This document shows, piece by piece, positions 1 through 11,676 of a DNA stretch of 64,000 nucleotides (position 1 is the first letter of the stretch; every line of letters begins with the position of its first letter). The notes under the pieces were generated by a model that ran no database searches, was not told the origin of the DNA, and saw only the letters and a list, made by a program, of their open reading frames with translations. The stretch comes from Otatea glauca (lineage: Eukaryota; Streptophyta; Magnoliopsida; Poales; Poaceae): contig CM070730.1 in assembly GCA_036346275.1 (NCBI GenBank), forward strand, positions 2,728,309-2,792,308, in the 5' to 3' direction. The position numbers were made by a program, and so were the translations under genes.

Positions 1-441
1 GGGGCTGCGAACAACCCCAGCAGAGCCACCGGGCAGTCCCCTTTCTTCTTAGTATATGGCTCCGAGGCAGTCCTCCCTACCGAGCTAGAATTCGGGTCCC
101 CACGGGTCCGGAGTTATGAGGAGATTGCCTCAGAAGAAAGACGACTAGAAGACCTTGACCGACTGGAAGAGGCCAGGGACGTCGCAACGATTCAGTCGGC
201 AAAGTATCTCCAAGACCTACGGCGCTATCACGATCGCAGAGTGAGGAGCCGCATGTTCTTCAAAGGAGATCTAGTCCTCAGAAAGAACCAGAAGTGCGAG
301 CATAAGCTCTCCCCAAGCTGGGAAGGCCCTTACATCATCGACGAAGTGGCGCGCCCAGGGGCTTACAAACTCAAGCGAGAAGACGGCACGACAGTCGGCA
401 ACACTTGGAACATAGAGCAACTACGTCGCTTTTTCGCCTAA
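1..441 (+). CDS. Ty3/gypsy polyprotein, C-terminal end of integrase (partial)
   Basis: The frame is open from the first base to TAA at 439-441, giving about 146 residues. The order of features is that of a plant gypsy integrase tail: a core end with SPFFLVYGSEAVLPTE, a charged helical stretch (EEIASEERRLEDLDRLEEA), a YHDRRV block, then an SH3-like C-terminal module (GDLVLRK, SPSWEGPYII, GAYKL). In the family this module binds DNA during insertion of the cDNA. The upstream protease, reverse transcriptase and RNase H lie outside the window. Downstream are antisense ORFs, a polypurine tract and the 3' LTR, an arrangement known from Tat-lineage elements of grasses. The frame is intact here, but the rest of the element cannot be judged. 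Confidence 0.9.
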   Translation, partial: GAANNPSRATGQSPFFLVYGSEAVLPTELEFGSPRVRSYEEIASEERRLEDLDRLEEARDVATIQSAKYLQDLRRYHDRRVRSRMFFKGDLVLRKNQKCEHKLSPSWEGPYIIDEVARPGAYKLKREDGTTVGNTWNIEQLRRFFA

Positions 442-675
442 ACTTTGTAAATTAAATTGTTCCTTTGGAAATGAAATAATCAATATTCAAAGTTATCACT
501 TAAATAATTTCTTCAATAACCATGGGTCCGAGTTCTTCACTCCTACGATTTCAAGACTCTGAGACATGCATCATAGACCATGCCACAGAGTCTGGGGGCT
601 GGACTACTCGGGCGCGATATGTCGAAATTACCCAAACAAAGAGTCGAGCAAAAAACGCTTTTATGCATTTAAAAT

Positions 676-3293
676 TTACAGGTCTAAAGTCTCTACAATA
701 GACGAAGAGGTGTCCTTGACCTCCTCCCAGAGCTCGGCAGCTCGATCCTCATCTACGTTGCGGGCGAAGCCCTCTTTAATAGCCTCAAGATCCACTCGGG
801 GATAAAGCGACTTGGTGACCGCCAAAGCCTGGCTGGCACCATTGGACGCCATTTTCTTCGAGAAATTCTTGAGCGCCCCGGGAGCTTCCCTCAGCCGAGT
901 AATGACCCGGTCCTTGCTGGGTGGCCTCTCGCCCCCGGGGTGAAGCGAACTCAGCAACGACTCGGAGGCATCCTGGAGCTCAGTGCAAAAGGCCTCGAGG
1001 GCTTCGACCTTTTCATTGAAGATGGCGTACTGCGCCTGCGTCTTGAACTTATAATCTGCGGAACAAGGCATTAGAGAAAGCGACAAATGAAGAGAGGGTA
1101 ATACCGAGTTGTAGGAGTCACCTTCAAGCTCCTTCTCCGCCTTCGCTCTAGAGACTTATGCGGCTTTGAGTTGCCCTTGAAGCCTCGCAACGGCGGAATC
1201 TCGAGCTGACATGAAAAGAGGAAGATCAAGAAGCCGTATGATTAGGTGGAAGTGTGAAGGGGTTCCTAGAGTAACTACCTCGAAGAGAGCCAATGACGTC
1301 CAGCTTCTCGTGGCGCAAAGCATTTTGCTTCTCTCGTAACGCCTGGACCTCGGACCGGAGGGATCGCAGCTCGGCCGCACGATCGGCCTTGACGTGTTCC
1401 AAGTCGGCCAAGTATTCTTGGCGTGTCTTGATTTCAGGGAGCATCTTCGAAAGTACTCGTATTTTCGCTCAAAGCGCCCCCGTTTTCTGCAATTATCACG
1501 ATAAAAGATAAACACATGATGAACGACGGAGTCAAGAATGCAGCAATTGTGGAAAAGTGCTTACCCGGGCCGCACGTGCACAAGCCGCGGCGTGGGAACA
1601 GAAATCATTCCTCTCTTTCTCCTCCTCCTCCGGGTCGTCAAGGAGCTTCAAGCCCTCCTCTTCGTCAACCCATGCAGCCTCCGTTATGAGCCGGGGGCGA
1701 GCAGGGACCGACGGGACTCGGTGAATCTCTTCGACCTCAGGGGACGGGCAGGAAATCGGCTCTTGAGCTGCAAGGTCCGGCATCGGAGCTTGAGAAGTAG
1801 GAGACGGCGCCGGAGGGCGGGAAGGTATTTCAGTATCCCCGAGTGTTGTCCCCACGACCGGAGAGCAACCTCCCGTGGGTTCAACGACCGCAGGGGCCGT
1901 AGACGGCGTCCCAACAGGAACTTCAAGCGAAGGATCCCTACGAGAAGAACTGTTAGCGAGCCATCGGAGCAAAACAAATAGAAATCAGCAGGACAACCAA
2001 CCTGTCGGACTTCTTCATTTTTATCGGAGGTTTCTTTCGAGCGGCCGAGCCACTCCCAAAGGAATCACTCGGCGCCCAGGGTTCCCTCCGAACGCTCGGG
2101 CGCTCCGGCAGCGGACTTGGCAGAGACACCGACTCGCGTGAAGAGGAAGCCAAAGAAGCCAGGGCTCACGCCGAAGGGTCCCGGATCTTGGGACCGCCAC
2201 CGATGGTCGGGCTTCACAGGTCTTTGGTCGCGCCCTTTTTCCCTTTTTGTGGCGGGATCTTCATGGAGAACTCGCCACGCCGGGAATCACCCACGCGAGT
2301 GGGCATCTCCGGAAGAGGCGCATCGCTGAAGAAGGACAGGCGGTCCTGTGAAGAAAAACTGAGAGTTAAAAGACACCTCAAGACGAAGATAAGAATCTCT
2401 CGAATTAGCTCACCTCAGGAGGGGGTGTGAAGTAGTAAAAGACTTCGGGCATCTTACGGAGAGAACGTCGACACTCGGGATGAAGAATTCGCCGACCCGA
2501 GCGAATATTTGCTCCCTAGAAAGCTCATCAGGCCGCTCCCGGGTCAGGTTGTCTCTCCCCTCATACGCGAATCCCAGGTGAACTCGCTGTTTCAAGGGCT
2601 GAATCCGGCGGGCGACGAAGTGCAGGGCCAGACCCACCCCTGTGAGACCACTCTCCTTTAACTTTTTGATCACTACCAGAAGGTCGTGAACCTGATCCAT
2701 ATCGGCAGTTTTAGGGTTGGATGTCCAAGAAAGAGATGCTTTAGGTCTACGCCCGCCAAAGGAGGGAAGAGCAGGATCAGGGTTGGCGCAGTAGAACCAC
2801 TCATGATGCCAGCCCTTATTGGAGGTTTTGGAAGAAATCGCGAAGTAATTCTTCTTCAGCCCTTCGCGAAGCTGGAAGCCGGCTCCCCGAACGACCTTGG
2901 GGTCGCTCTTGGAGGGGTAAGGTTTCAGGAGATAAAAATGGCGGAAGAGATCAAAATGAGGGCAAATGCGTAGGAAGGCCTCACAAAGATGAACGAAAAG
3001 GGAAATCTGCAGGATTGAGTTGGGATTCAGATTCACCAACTCGATCCCATAAAAAAAAGGAGGCCACGAAGGAAAGCGCAAGCGGGAAGGCCCAACCCAC
3101 GCTGGAAGAAAGATTCAAAGACCACTACCTCTTCAAGGCGAGGAGTGGGGACGGACTCGCCAGTGGCTGGGCGGGCAGAGACCAAGACCAAATCAGGAAG
3201 GATCCCATCTTTCACCATGGATTGCAGCTTCTCTTCCGTCGTCGTCGATGTCGACCAATCCTGCGGCGAAGGCGGCGAGGAAGAAGAAGACAT
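676..3293 (-). pseudogene. Antisense multi-exon ORF of gypsy elements (putative gypsy-type transposon domain, PF04195-like), broken
   Basis: On the minus strand a likely ATG at 3293 opens a serine-rich leader and then a region like the domain annotated in grasses as putative gypsy-type transposon protein: FFYGIELVNLNPNSILQI, VHLCEAFL, GWHHEWFYC, LTGVGLALHFVARRIQPL (roughly 3090-2480). The two parts are in different frames; the switch lies near the run of eight A at about 3050 (+ strand), consistent with a homopolymer frameshift. A good splice donor follows at 2413/2412. Further minus-strand pieces (1444-1226, coiled coil rich in E, L and R; about 1060-676, after an acceptor near 1060, ending in VKDTSSSIVETLDL) look like later exons. 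The role in the retroelement is not established. It could be an accessory gene of the element, but as read it is not intact. Confidence 0.6.
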
Positions 3294-3773
3294 CTTTGAA
3301 ATAGAAGTCGGAAAGGCAAAGGAAAAGAAGGAGAGAGGGCGCAATAAGAGAATGAACCGTCGGGCACCGTACGGCCTAAACCTTTTAAAAGGGGAGAATT
3401 GGTCTTCGACGAATCGGCGGAGAAAAGATTGCGAAGCGTCGCGTCTTTCCAGGATTCCCCATAAATGATTTGCGAGCTCGCTGCTTCAACTCACGAGTTT
3501 GATGAGTTTGACCGAGTAAAATCGGGGCACATTGCTTCGTGCGGTGGGGCATTTACTCCACTTTCCGCTCTAAGCGGGGCATGGGCGATCTCCAAAATGG
3601 ATAAAACATATCTTCTCACGGTACGCCCCACGCTGGGTCACAAGGTGGTTTCCGCATGACGGAATCATGTACCGCGAGTCGAGCCTAAGCAGGCACGGAT
3701 CAAAGGGTGTGCCCCATGAGGGTCGTGAAAATTGTGCGTCGTATTAAACGAGTACAGACACCTTTGGATAAAA

Positions 3774-4230
3774 ACGTGATACGCTCCAAGAGAGTCTAAG
3801 TCGTATCCGATATCAGTCGGGAAAGGGTATCACTCGGCCAAGAGCCACGTAAACGTGATACGCTCCAAGAGAGTCTAAGTCGTATCCGACATCAGTCGCA
3901 AAAGGGTATCACTCGGCCAAGAGTCACGTAAATCTAAGCCGTATCCGACATCAGTCGGGAAAGGGTATTGCTCGTCTGAGAGCCACGTAAACATGATACG
4001 CTCCAAGAGAGCCTGAGCTGTATCCTACATCAGTCAGGTACAAGTATCACTCGGCCATGAGCTAGGAGAACCTCGATACATTCCAAGTTGGACTAAAACT
4101 ATATCTTGCAGCAGCCGAACAAGGGTGTCGATTGGCCAAGAGCCATGATGTACCCCAAGTTGGGACCCAAGTTACGTCCGTGATGCCGAGCATGGATATC
4201 GTTTGGCTTCGAGCCAGATGGACACAGACG
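3774..4230. repeat. Tandem repeat, about 79 bp unit, about 5 degenerate copies
   Basis: Units begin near 3774, 3853 and 3991, each starting with acgtgatacgctccaagag or a variant and ending near tcactcggccaagag. The copy around 3925 lacks its first part. More diverged units continue to about 4230. The array lies in the non-coding 3' region of the gypsy element, between the antisense ORF and the LTR. Confidence 0.8.
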
Positions 4231-4389
4231 TCGTCGAAGTCAAGTAACATGCGAGTTCTGAGACACCCTAGAACGGGGCTAATACACAGTCAAGGGACAG
4301 ACAAGAGATTCTTCTACAAAAGGTATTTCTTTATTATGTACAAAAATTCCCTAGGCATTATGCCTATGAAACTATATGTTGCAGGAGAA

Positions 4390-4602
4390 CTACGCTTCCC
4401 CGCGGCGCGCCCGGCCGAGCGCCTCGATGAGGGGATCCCTGGCCTTGCAAAGGGCAGGGACGACCTCGAGGAGTGCGTCGACGGCCTCGCGGTCGAGCTT
4501 CTTCGCCATCTCCTCCAGCTGTTCTTCAAAGGCCCGGTCAAACTCTTCCCAGCGCTTGACTAGCCTCGAGTCCACCTTTGCATGATGATACCACTGAGAC
4601 AT
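4390..4602 (-). other. Short antisense ORF in the gypsy 3' region
   Basis: From ATG at 4602 the minus strand reads about 70 codons with a charged, helix-forming composition (WEEFDRAFEEQLEEMAKKLD, then ALLEVVPALCKARDPLIEAL). It may be another exon or ORF of the antisense transcription unit of the retroelement. I do not recognise a domain. Confidence 0.35.
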
Positions 4603-5124
4603 GATGATACCACCGAGGCATGACGATGATAAAAGATTGAAGCAGAAAAGTGAAAGACAGAAAGTGAAGAGATACATTTTGAAGTGTTGGTGCGCCTTTT
4701 ATAGCCGATTTGGTGAAATTTAAGTTATTAAGCATCGGAAGCCGAAGAGGTTTTGAGTAAATGCAACTGCAGAAGACGAAGAGTTTTTTTAGCAAAAACG
4801 AGTTGACGCAGAAAATCAAGGCGACCTCGAAGACTGTTCGGTGATTATCCACGAAGAGAAGTAAAATTTCGGGCGTGAGAAATATCCAATTCACATTCAA
4901 AATACGAGCAAAGGTCCGTAAGGCTGTTCGCAGCAGGCATACCCGATAGAAGATTATGCTCATTTGAAGTAAAAGTTAAAGGTTATATTCAAGTCCTTCA
5001 TAAATCGTTCGCTATGAGAAAAAAGCCCCTCAACCGAATGGAGGAATCAGTCGGAAGTTCAAACAAAAAGACCAGTACAGTAACTCAAGAAGGAATCGGA
5101 AGCATAGCGATCGGATCATGAAAC

Positions 5125-5693
5125 ACTTGGGGGCTACTGTGGAATATGAGATTCCAGGTATCCTTGCGATCAGCCCCAAATACGTCCAAGAGATAGGCCT
5201 AGAAGATATTCCCTGCGTCAGGCCCCACTACCGTACGCAAGGGGATACGTTCTAAAGGAAGTTGAGCATATATTTAGATATGATAGATATGGTTGTAATC
5301 CGAGTCGTTAATAGGGTAGATAAAGATGTAAACTTTATCCTATTAACCGACTAGAATCTTGTAACCAATCAGAATCTCCAAACCGATCAGAACTCTGTAA
5401 GCCGCCCCACCCCCGCTATATAAGGGAGAGGGCGGGCAACAACATGAAGATCGGACCATCCAAGCCTAGAGCAACCAAGCCATAGAGCATAGCACACCTC
5501 ATATCGCCCAGAGCATATCACGCTTTGAGCAACCCCAGATCCCAGAGATCATCATAATTTCAGCACACAGGATTAGGGTATTATCTCCTCCGCGAGAGCC
5601 CGAACCTGTATAATCTCTTGTCTTGTGTGACCATCGGGTTTGAGATCCAGCGCCTACCCCATAAATTTATTGCCGACTACAAAAGTCGACACA
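5125..5693 (+). mobile_element. Polypurine tract and 3' LTR of the Ty3/gypsy element
   Basis: The tract acttgggggctac (5125-5137) directly precedes TGTGGAATA at 5138. The LTR runs to GTCGACACA at 5693, so it is bounded by TGT and ACA and is 556 bp long. It contains a TATA box at 5417-5424. The matching 5' LTR lies outside the window, so the target duplication cannot be checked. This LTR closes the element whose integrase tail starts the window. Confidence 0.85.
5417..5424 (+). promoter_or_regulatory. LTR TATA box
   Basis: TATATAAG follows a C-rich stretch 280 bp into the 556-bp LTR, the usual place for the U3/R promoter of a plant gypsy LTR. Transcription would start about 30 bp downstream. 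Confidence 0.6.
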
Positions 5694-5708
5694 GTCACTT
5701 CAGTTCTA

Positions 5709-6121
5709 GGGCCTGTTTGGGGGGCTGCGGCTGAGCTGAAAAGCTGCTTTTGGTTTGCTAGGTTGTAAAGCAGCTGAGGCTGGCGGCTGTGGCTTTTCTT
5801 GTTATGCCGTTTGGCAAACTGGCTGCTGCAGCTGTAGCTTTTGGGGGGCAACCAAGTGGAAAGGAAGTAACTTAGCGAAGCACAGCGACGGATGAGTGGA
5901 GAGGTGCCGTGGAGGTGGCGAGGCAGGGTGGCGGAGGTCGGGGAGGTGAAGTGAGCGAGATAGGAGACGGTCAAGCGAAGCCACAGCTGAAAAGCTCCTC
6001 CTCAGTGGCTGCAGCTTTTGGAGGTGCTTCTGCTGTGGCTTAGCTTTCTAGCTGCTTTGCAGCCATGCTGTTTGGAGGAGCTTTTGACCTAAAGCTGAAG
6101 CACAGTCCCTCAAACAGGCCC
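5709..6121. mobile_element. PIF/Harbinger-type MITE (413 bp)
   Basis: The left end GGGCCTGTTTGG is the inverted complement of the right end CTCAAACAGGCCC with one difference. Both ends are flanked by TA (5707-5708 and 6122-6123), so the target duplication is short. Subterminal regions are packed with AGCTGC, GCTGCAGC and GCTGAAAAGC motifs. The first 130 bp align with the left end of the Harbinger remnant at about 61879, suggesting this is a non-autonomous derivative of that family. It sits 15 bp beyond the gypsy LTR. No ORF is expected. Confidence 0.75.
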
Positions 6122-7533
6122 TAGTCTCTTCCCAAGCATAATATGTGGAGTGCTTGTTTGACACATGCCCGGCCTGGAGGTATGCACCTTGCACGTTGCT
6201 CAATGATCACTGCACGTTGCTCAATGATCACTAGCGGAGGGCACTGTGTTTTCTGCAATTTCTGAGCAACTAAGCGAAGGTCATGAGCGTTGCTAACACT
6301 GAAGCAATCGATATAAACCTGAAAGTTTGAACCATAAATCTTGGAATCAATCACTTTTGAGAGACATTTCTCCACCAAGAATGGGGGAGTTACAGAAATC
6401 TTGGTATCCAAAGGTCCCTAAAGGACATTCCTTTTTTGCTCCTTGGATTGAAGAGATTATACAAAAGACTATATATCAAGATCGAGTAGCTAGGGCGCTG
6501 TGTACTTGTATCCTTGTGAGGATCGATCGGTCGGTGTCTGATCGGACAACGGCGCGCCGTCTCGATTGACCTAACCCACCAACGCTCACTTGATCAGTTG
6601 CGTTCATTCGATCGGTATACATGCATGATTAGTTTGTAGGGAGACGTAGTACTCGCTACCATACCACTAGTAGAGGTCAAGGACCTGCACCGCATGCGTT
6701 TGTTGCCTACAGATAGATGCGAGTGATGCGCTGAAAACCGGGCCGTAGCACCGATGCACGACATCTCCCCGCGGAACAAGGAGCAGTGGGAATGGCTTTG
6801 TTTTCGACAGAGGAGATGCCAAGGGAACTTGGGGGGACTCTGTGACGCCTGCGACAAGAAGCAATTCTTACACTTGAAGAAGCTGTCTTTGGCAGCCACC
6901 GGCATGGTAAGAAAAGTGGCTAGTGTAATTAATCTGGAGAAGAAAAAAGGGTTTTGACAGGAGGTGCAGCAGCAGGCGTCCACTGGCCACCGGCACATAT
7001 GTAACCTAACCTGCCTGGCTGATGGACGCGCGCGCGCGTGGCGGCACCGACAGCCCGCGTGCGGCCGTAGGTAGGGCTAGCTCTGGCTGTGGGGGTGGCG
7101 CGCGCGGCGTCGCTGTCGCGGAACTCCGAACCCGGGCGTTCCCCACACATGGATGGATTTGATTAGTCTAATCTAACTACCGTGCCGCGCCCGGAACCCA
7201 TGCGCGCGACGCGACGCCACGCGATGCGCCCCCGCTAGCCGCGTGGACCAGGCCAACCCCTACCACGCTACGCTACGCTACCCGCCCGGCCAACCCAACC
7301 ACCGGCTCGGCGGCTGCGCGGCCCTTCTCCCGTGGGGTGGGGCCGCCTTGCCTGCCGAGCCGCGCGCCTCGCCCCCAGCCAAGGGAATATATGGAAGTAG
7401 TTGCCAATTCGATTCGGTCCCTCCGCTCGCTCGGCCCGGTTCGGTCGAATTTGAGACCGGGGCCCGGGGTACCTCTACATCTAGATGGCTCAATGTTGAT
7501 AAATCTTAAGGTACATTATTATACTAGAAGTAC
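6122..7533. other. Intergenic, no convincing gene
   Basis: A minus-strand ORF at 6121-6411 reads gene-like sequence (VIDSKIYGSNFQVYIDCFSV) that I cannot place. It contains a tandem 21-bp duplication at about 6189-6231 (tgcacgttgctcaatgatcac twice, giving VIIEQRA twice), so it may be an exon fragment. The part from 6950 to 7470 is GC-rich with CG-alternating runs near 7030, and its ORFs look composition-driven. Confidence 0.4.
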
Positions 7534-7655
7534 ATGGGACGGTAGAAATCAGATCTAGTTATAAGTACATATTAGCTAATCTAATTCATTATATCGAAAA
7601 GAATAAACTGTCTGTATTGAATTTAATATACCATAAAAGAGCTCTCGATTTATGT
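7534..7655. repeat. Dispersed repeat, copy 1 (copy 2 at about 50905-51065)
   Basis: Both copies share, in order, gtagaaatcagatctag or a variant, an AT-rich spacer, and the block ending in taccataaaagagct. They lie in the same orientation about 43 kb apart. I see no clear terminal repeats, so the class is unknown. Confidence 0.5.
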
Positions 7656-8387
7656 TTCACTTGCTTATCTTATATGCGAATTATATTATTAACACCTCCT
7701 AAATGTTAAGTAGCCATGCACGGTGCACCGTCCCGAACTGAATAAGCTCTCCTGTCCTGCCTGACTCCTGTCCCGTGGGGCTGCGGCTGGCCGGGGCTCC
7801 ACCAAATAATACTCCGACCTCGTTTGTCTGCTCTGCTCTGCTGTGTGGTACATAGTACAGTACAATAATGTATATTTCTCTTGTTTTTGTAGGCCTCTAG
7901 AGGGGTATACCTTTGCCAGGTCGGTGCCTTTTCCTGTATGCTACTGGTACAACTTTGCATTGCAAAGGGGAGGGGTTGCTTTTGTTTGTCGGACTGGATT
8001 AGATTCCCTTTTCCTCCTTGCCAGATAATGCTTCCAATTGGTTTGATCAAGGCTTGAACGCTTTAACAACGCCTAAGCTGTTCTCAGTGAATTAATTGGC
8101 AGCAAGACTCCTCTACGGCTTTACATGATTCGGTATTCGCCGGAACTGCTAGTTGCTAATTCCAAATAGGTAATTATTTACCTTCCTTCTCACACCTTGT
8201 AAGAGTTCTGCTTCTGGAACAAACGCGCTAATTAATCTATTGGAGTAGAAAACATGCTTAACTTCTCATTTTTAAAACTAAGCAAAAGCTCTGATCAACC
8301 TCTGAAATGCAAACACATAACAACGCATTTATGGATGGAAGATTTCTGTGGAACCTCCTACGCCTGCCCAACTAGACGCGCGGTTCT

Positions 8388-8568
8388 GCTCAGTAATGGA
8401 TACTAGAGAGCCCAACCAACATGCATGTGTTACTTAGAAATAATTAAGGCCTACATTTTGGCCATTCTATTGCTAGTCTCCATTACTGAGCTACGTACTT
8501 TTACTTCAGGTTGCACTAATATTTCTAAGTAACACATGAATGTTGGTTGGGCTCTCTAGTATCTATTG
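8388..8568. repeat. Imperfect palindrome with two competing hairpins
   Basis: The 48-nt arms 8394-8441 and 8521-8568 are reverse complements with about three mismatches (shared core ttggttgggctctctagtat). A second pairing uses a 13-bp segment: 8388-8400 is the exact inverse of 8479-8491. It could be a MITE remnant or a small-RNA hairpin. No target duplication is obvious. Confidence 0.65.
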
Positions 8569-8599
8569 CAGTCAGCTCAATTCTGCATATGGGATATTT

Positions 8600-11160
8600 A
8601 GTGGATTCATGCCCGTGTGTATCTTAAGCTTTGCACGAACATTTCCTCTACAAAAGCTGCATAAAAAGGATTAAGTGCGTTTTGTTCAGTTGTCACTTTT
8701 CTACAGAAGATTATGAAGAAGCAAAGAGGAGAAGTTGATGGTGTCATGCATGCTAGTGTAGGAGTACTGGAGTAGTAATGGGTCCAGCTTGAGCTTAGTT
8801 AGATTAGATAGACGGCCGTTGCGCGGATGCCATCAGCCTTGGCATACCCGTTAATCAACGTGCCCAACGACCGGCGAATAATCCCGTGCTAAACGTGTGG
8901 AACTTTTAATTCGATCACACCCATCGGTCGACGATTTCTGTGTCCTCGATCACCTCGCATGCTCGGCTCTGTGGCCCATCGATCCTCTCAGCCGACCGGA
9001 CCGAATGGGCATCATCAAGGGACCAAAAAGTACACGTACAATCCGATCCGATCCGATCCACTCGACTTGACTGACCACTGACTCGACTGATCAGCTGCTA
9101 GCTAGCCGCCGCCGCCGTAGAAACCGTAGCCCGGCCATGATGTGATTTCTCAGCCGCGATATATGTTGCAGACAGCCAAGTACGTACGTCCCGGAAACGA
9201 CCTGCCTCTCGGTTCAGTCTCTGTATTTTTGAGCGATGATGCAGACGCATGCAAGCCAGTGTGATATAAACAGTATACATGCATCGTTTCGTTCAGAGCT
9301 TACTGACAAGGTAAGTTTATAGCATCAATTTGGAACAAATCAACAGTTATTTCTATGTGGCCGTTGGCAAATTAAGAGGCATGAGGGGGTAGAGACCAGA
9401 GAGAACTCAGAGAAGGCATTAGGCATATACGCATGGCCATAGTCCGGACGGTGCAGCGTGGACTAGCGTGGGTTGGCCTGATGGGCAATAGGTGGGCTCA
9501 TCGCGGCATGCGGGTAACAACTGTAACAACTAACAAGCAACGTGCGTGGTACGTAGGGCATTGTGTTGTGTTACTTGTGTACTCCATGATTAGACCCGTG
9601 CCGTTTTCTTTCTGTGTGCGCAGTGTGCACCAGTGGCATGCTTTTCCTTTCAAGGATTCTGTTTGTGGTGTTTGGTGGAGACTGGAGCTTTGCGTAATAC
9701 GTTGTGTACTAGTTACTCCTTTCTTACAACGACTAGTGTCATTTGTTAGTGGAGACTAGCGGCAATTGAATCTAAATACATCTACATTTTAAAGCAATTG
9801 TGCGGCTACATATTAAAATACATATATTTATATTGAAACATAGAGTTGTCATTGTTATACAAATCTTTTTTTAGAGTTGTTATACAGCCTAATTATATGC
9901 CTATGCTGGAAATATACAACTATAACCGCTCTTATATTTATATATGATTAATCTGCATTGTTATGTTTTGGACCCATTATATCTCTTTTGTGGGAATTCC
10001 TTACTCTTGAGAACGAATTTGGTTACTCATTTTTCCTCTATTTTAATAATATATTAAGTGCTTGAATGCAACCATCAAATATTACACGTACTACTAATTA
10101 TTTTAATGCCTTAAGTTGCACAGTTCAGTTTTCAAGAGAAATTATAAGCACTGCTGCTACTCTATTCAGTATAAAGTCAAATACTACTCTGGAGTGTATA
10201 TTAGTAGCTTTCTGCCTGTCTTAATGGTTGTATATATGTGTGTGTAATATAATTATTTTATATAAATATAAATAACTGGTGAGATTAAAGACATTTTGAG
10301 GGCTAGAAATTTCCATAGTAATCTACATGAAAAAACTATAAAACTCTCATTATTTTTGTGGGGCCATTCATATATAGATATTACAACTTTTTTTAGCTGA
10401 TATCATAGCACTTACAATTGTAAAACATATACAACTATATTATCATTCATAGGTATCATAGTTATATAGCAAATACAATTATATTTTCAAATCTACCCGT
10501 GTGAATTCAATAGTTATTTTGGCTAGTTACCAGAAACATGAGCTATTTTTACACACACATATTTATTAACTTTATTGTCACAATAAACAGTTATCGTACA
10601 AACAGTATCACAAAAAATAGTGCAACACTGCAACCTAGATGTTGATCGATCAGTAAGAAATAAATTTGGACGTATGCTAAAACATACATGATTAATTGGT
10701 ACCCGTAAGGAAAAAAAACTATACCCAGCATATATTAAAGTTACAGTAACCCTAAACAGCAGGCAGCATGTATGTCATTATCCGGTTGTTAATATATGAT
10801 AAAGACAAAGCTACAGAAGCCGGCCGGGCCCTACCATGGACGATTATACAAACAGCTGTCAAATGCACGCCCAACCAATACCATTATTATACCGCTAATA
10901 TAATCCGACACGATTAGCGCCGTTGATCTCTCTACTAATACGCTGCTTCAGTACTAACAAGCGTTCACCTGCAGGCTAAGTAGACCAATAATGGAGAAGA
11001 CGACCAACAGCAGCGGCAGCAGAAGCCCATTCCCGACGCCAACCGCAAGGTTGGTAGAGGCAGCCGATCGAAACTCCAAAACACTGCCAAAAATATTTCC
11101 TTTATTGAAACGAACTCCTAATTATTCACTCACTACATTAATTAGAAGAACAAGGTCAGG
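8600..11160. other. AT-rich intergenic DNA
   Basis: I found no gene, RNA or complete transposon here. A short ATG-initiated frame at 10991 (METT-like start, serine and proline rich) runs into the downstream TA microsatellite and is not convincing as a gene. Confidence 0.5.

Positions 11161-11163
<3 letters not shown>

Positions 11164-11209
<46 letters not shown>
11164..11209. repeat. (TA)n microsatellite, about 23 units
   Basis: Uninterrupted TA alternation. The Tyr-Ile repeat ORFs on both strands are artefacts of it. Confidence 0.95.
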
Positions 11210-11213
<4 letters not shown>

Positions 11214-11676
11214 AATACCTTATACTCCCGGGTGTAGTTACTCTCACCTTTGAAATACCACCTAAACAAACTTGAAATATTGCTTTATCACTTTGGCTGC
11301 ACTCATATACTAAATATAAGATATTGCAAGATGAACCATATGAAAAAATTGCAAGAGAATACATAGTTTTTAGCGTATTTTGCAAATACCTTTATATATG
11401 AACATAAAAATGAGTATGTCTGAAAAATGTATATACCACATCTGAAAAAATGTAAATACCACCTAACTAGTCTTATATACTCGTATACTATACGTATATA
11501 CACTCTGTTGTGCGAGATACTACGTTGTGAGATACGTCATAGGGAATAACTACTCCCAAAAATAGAAAAGAGGCTTATATATATATATGTGTGAATGATA
11601 CTGCGACTAGAAAGTATATCCCTTCGTTAGATAAAAGTAAAGCGCCTACCTCTAGCCAGCTCTACACCATTTTGCA

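Noticed and set aside
3774..4230. CRISPR-like array
   Set aside because: Units are contiguous diverged tandem copies without unique spacers, in a plant retroelement.
10991..11385. ORFs with long Tyr-Ile runs on both strands
   Set aside because: Translation of the TA microsatellite.
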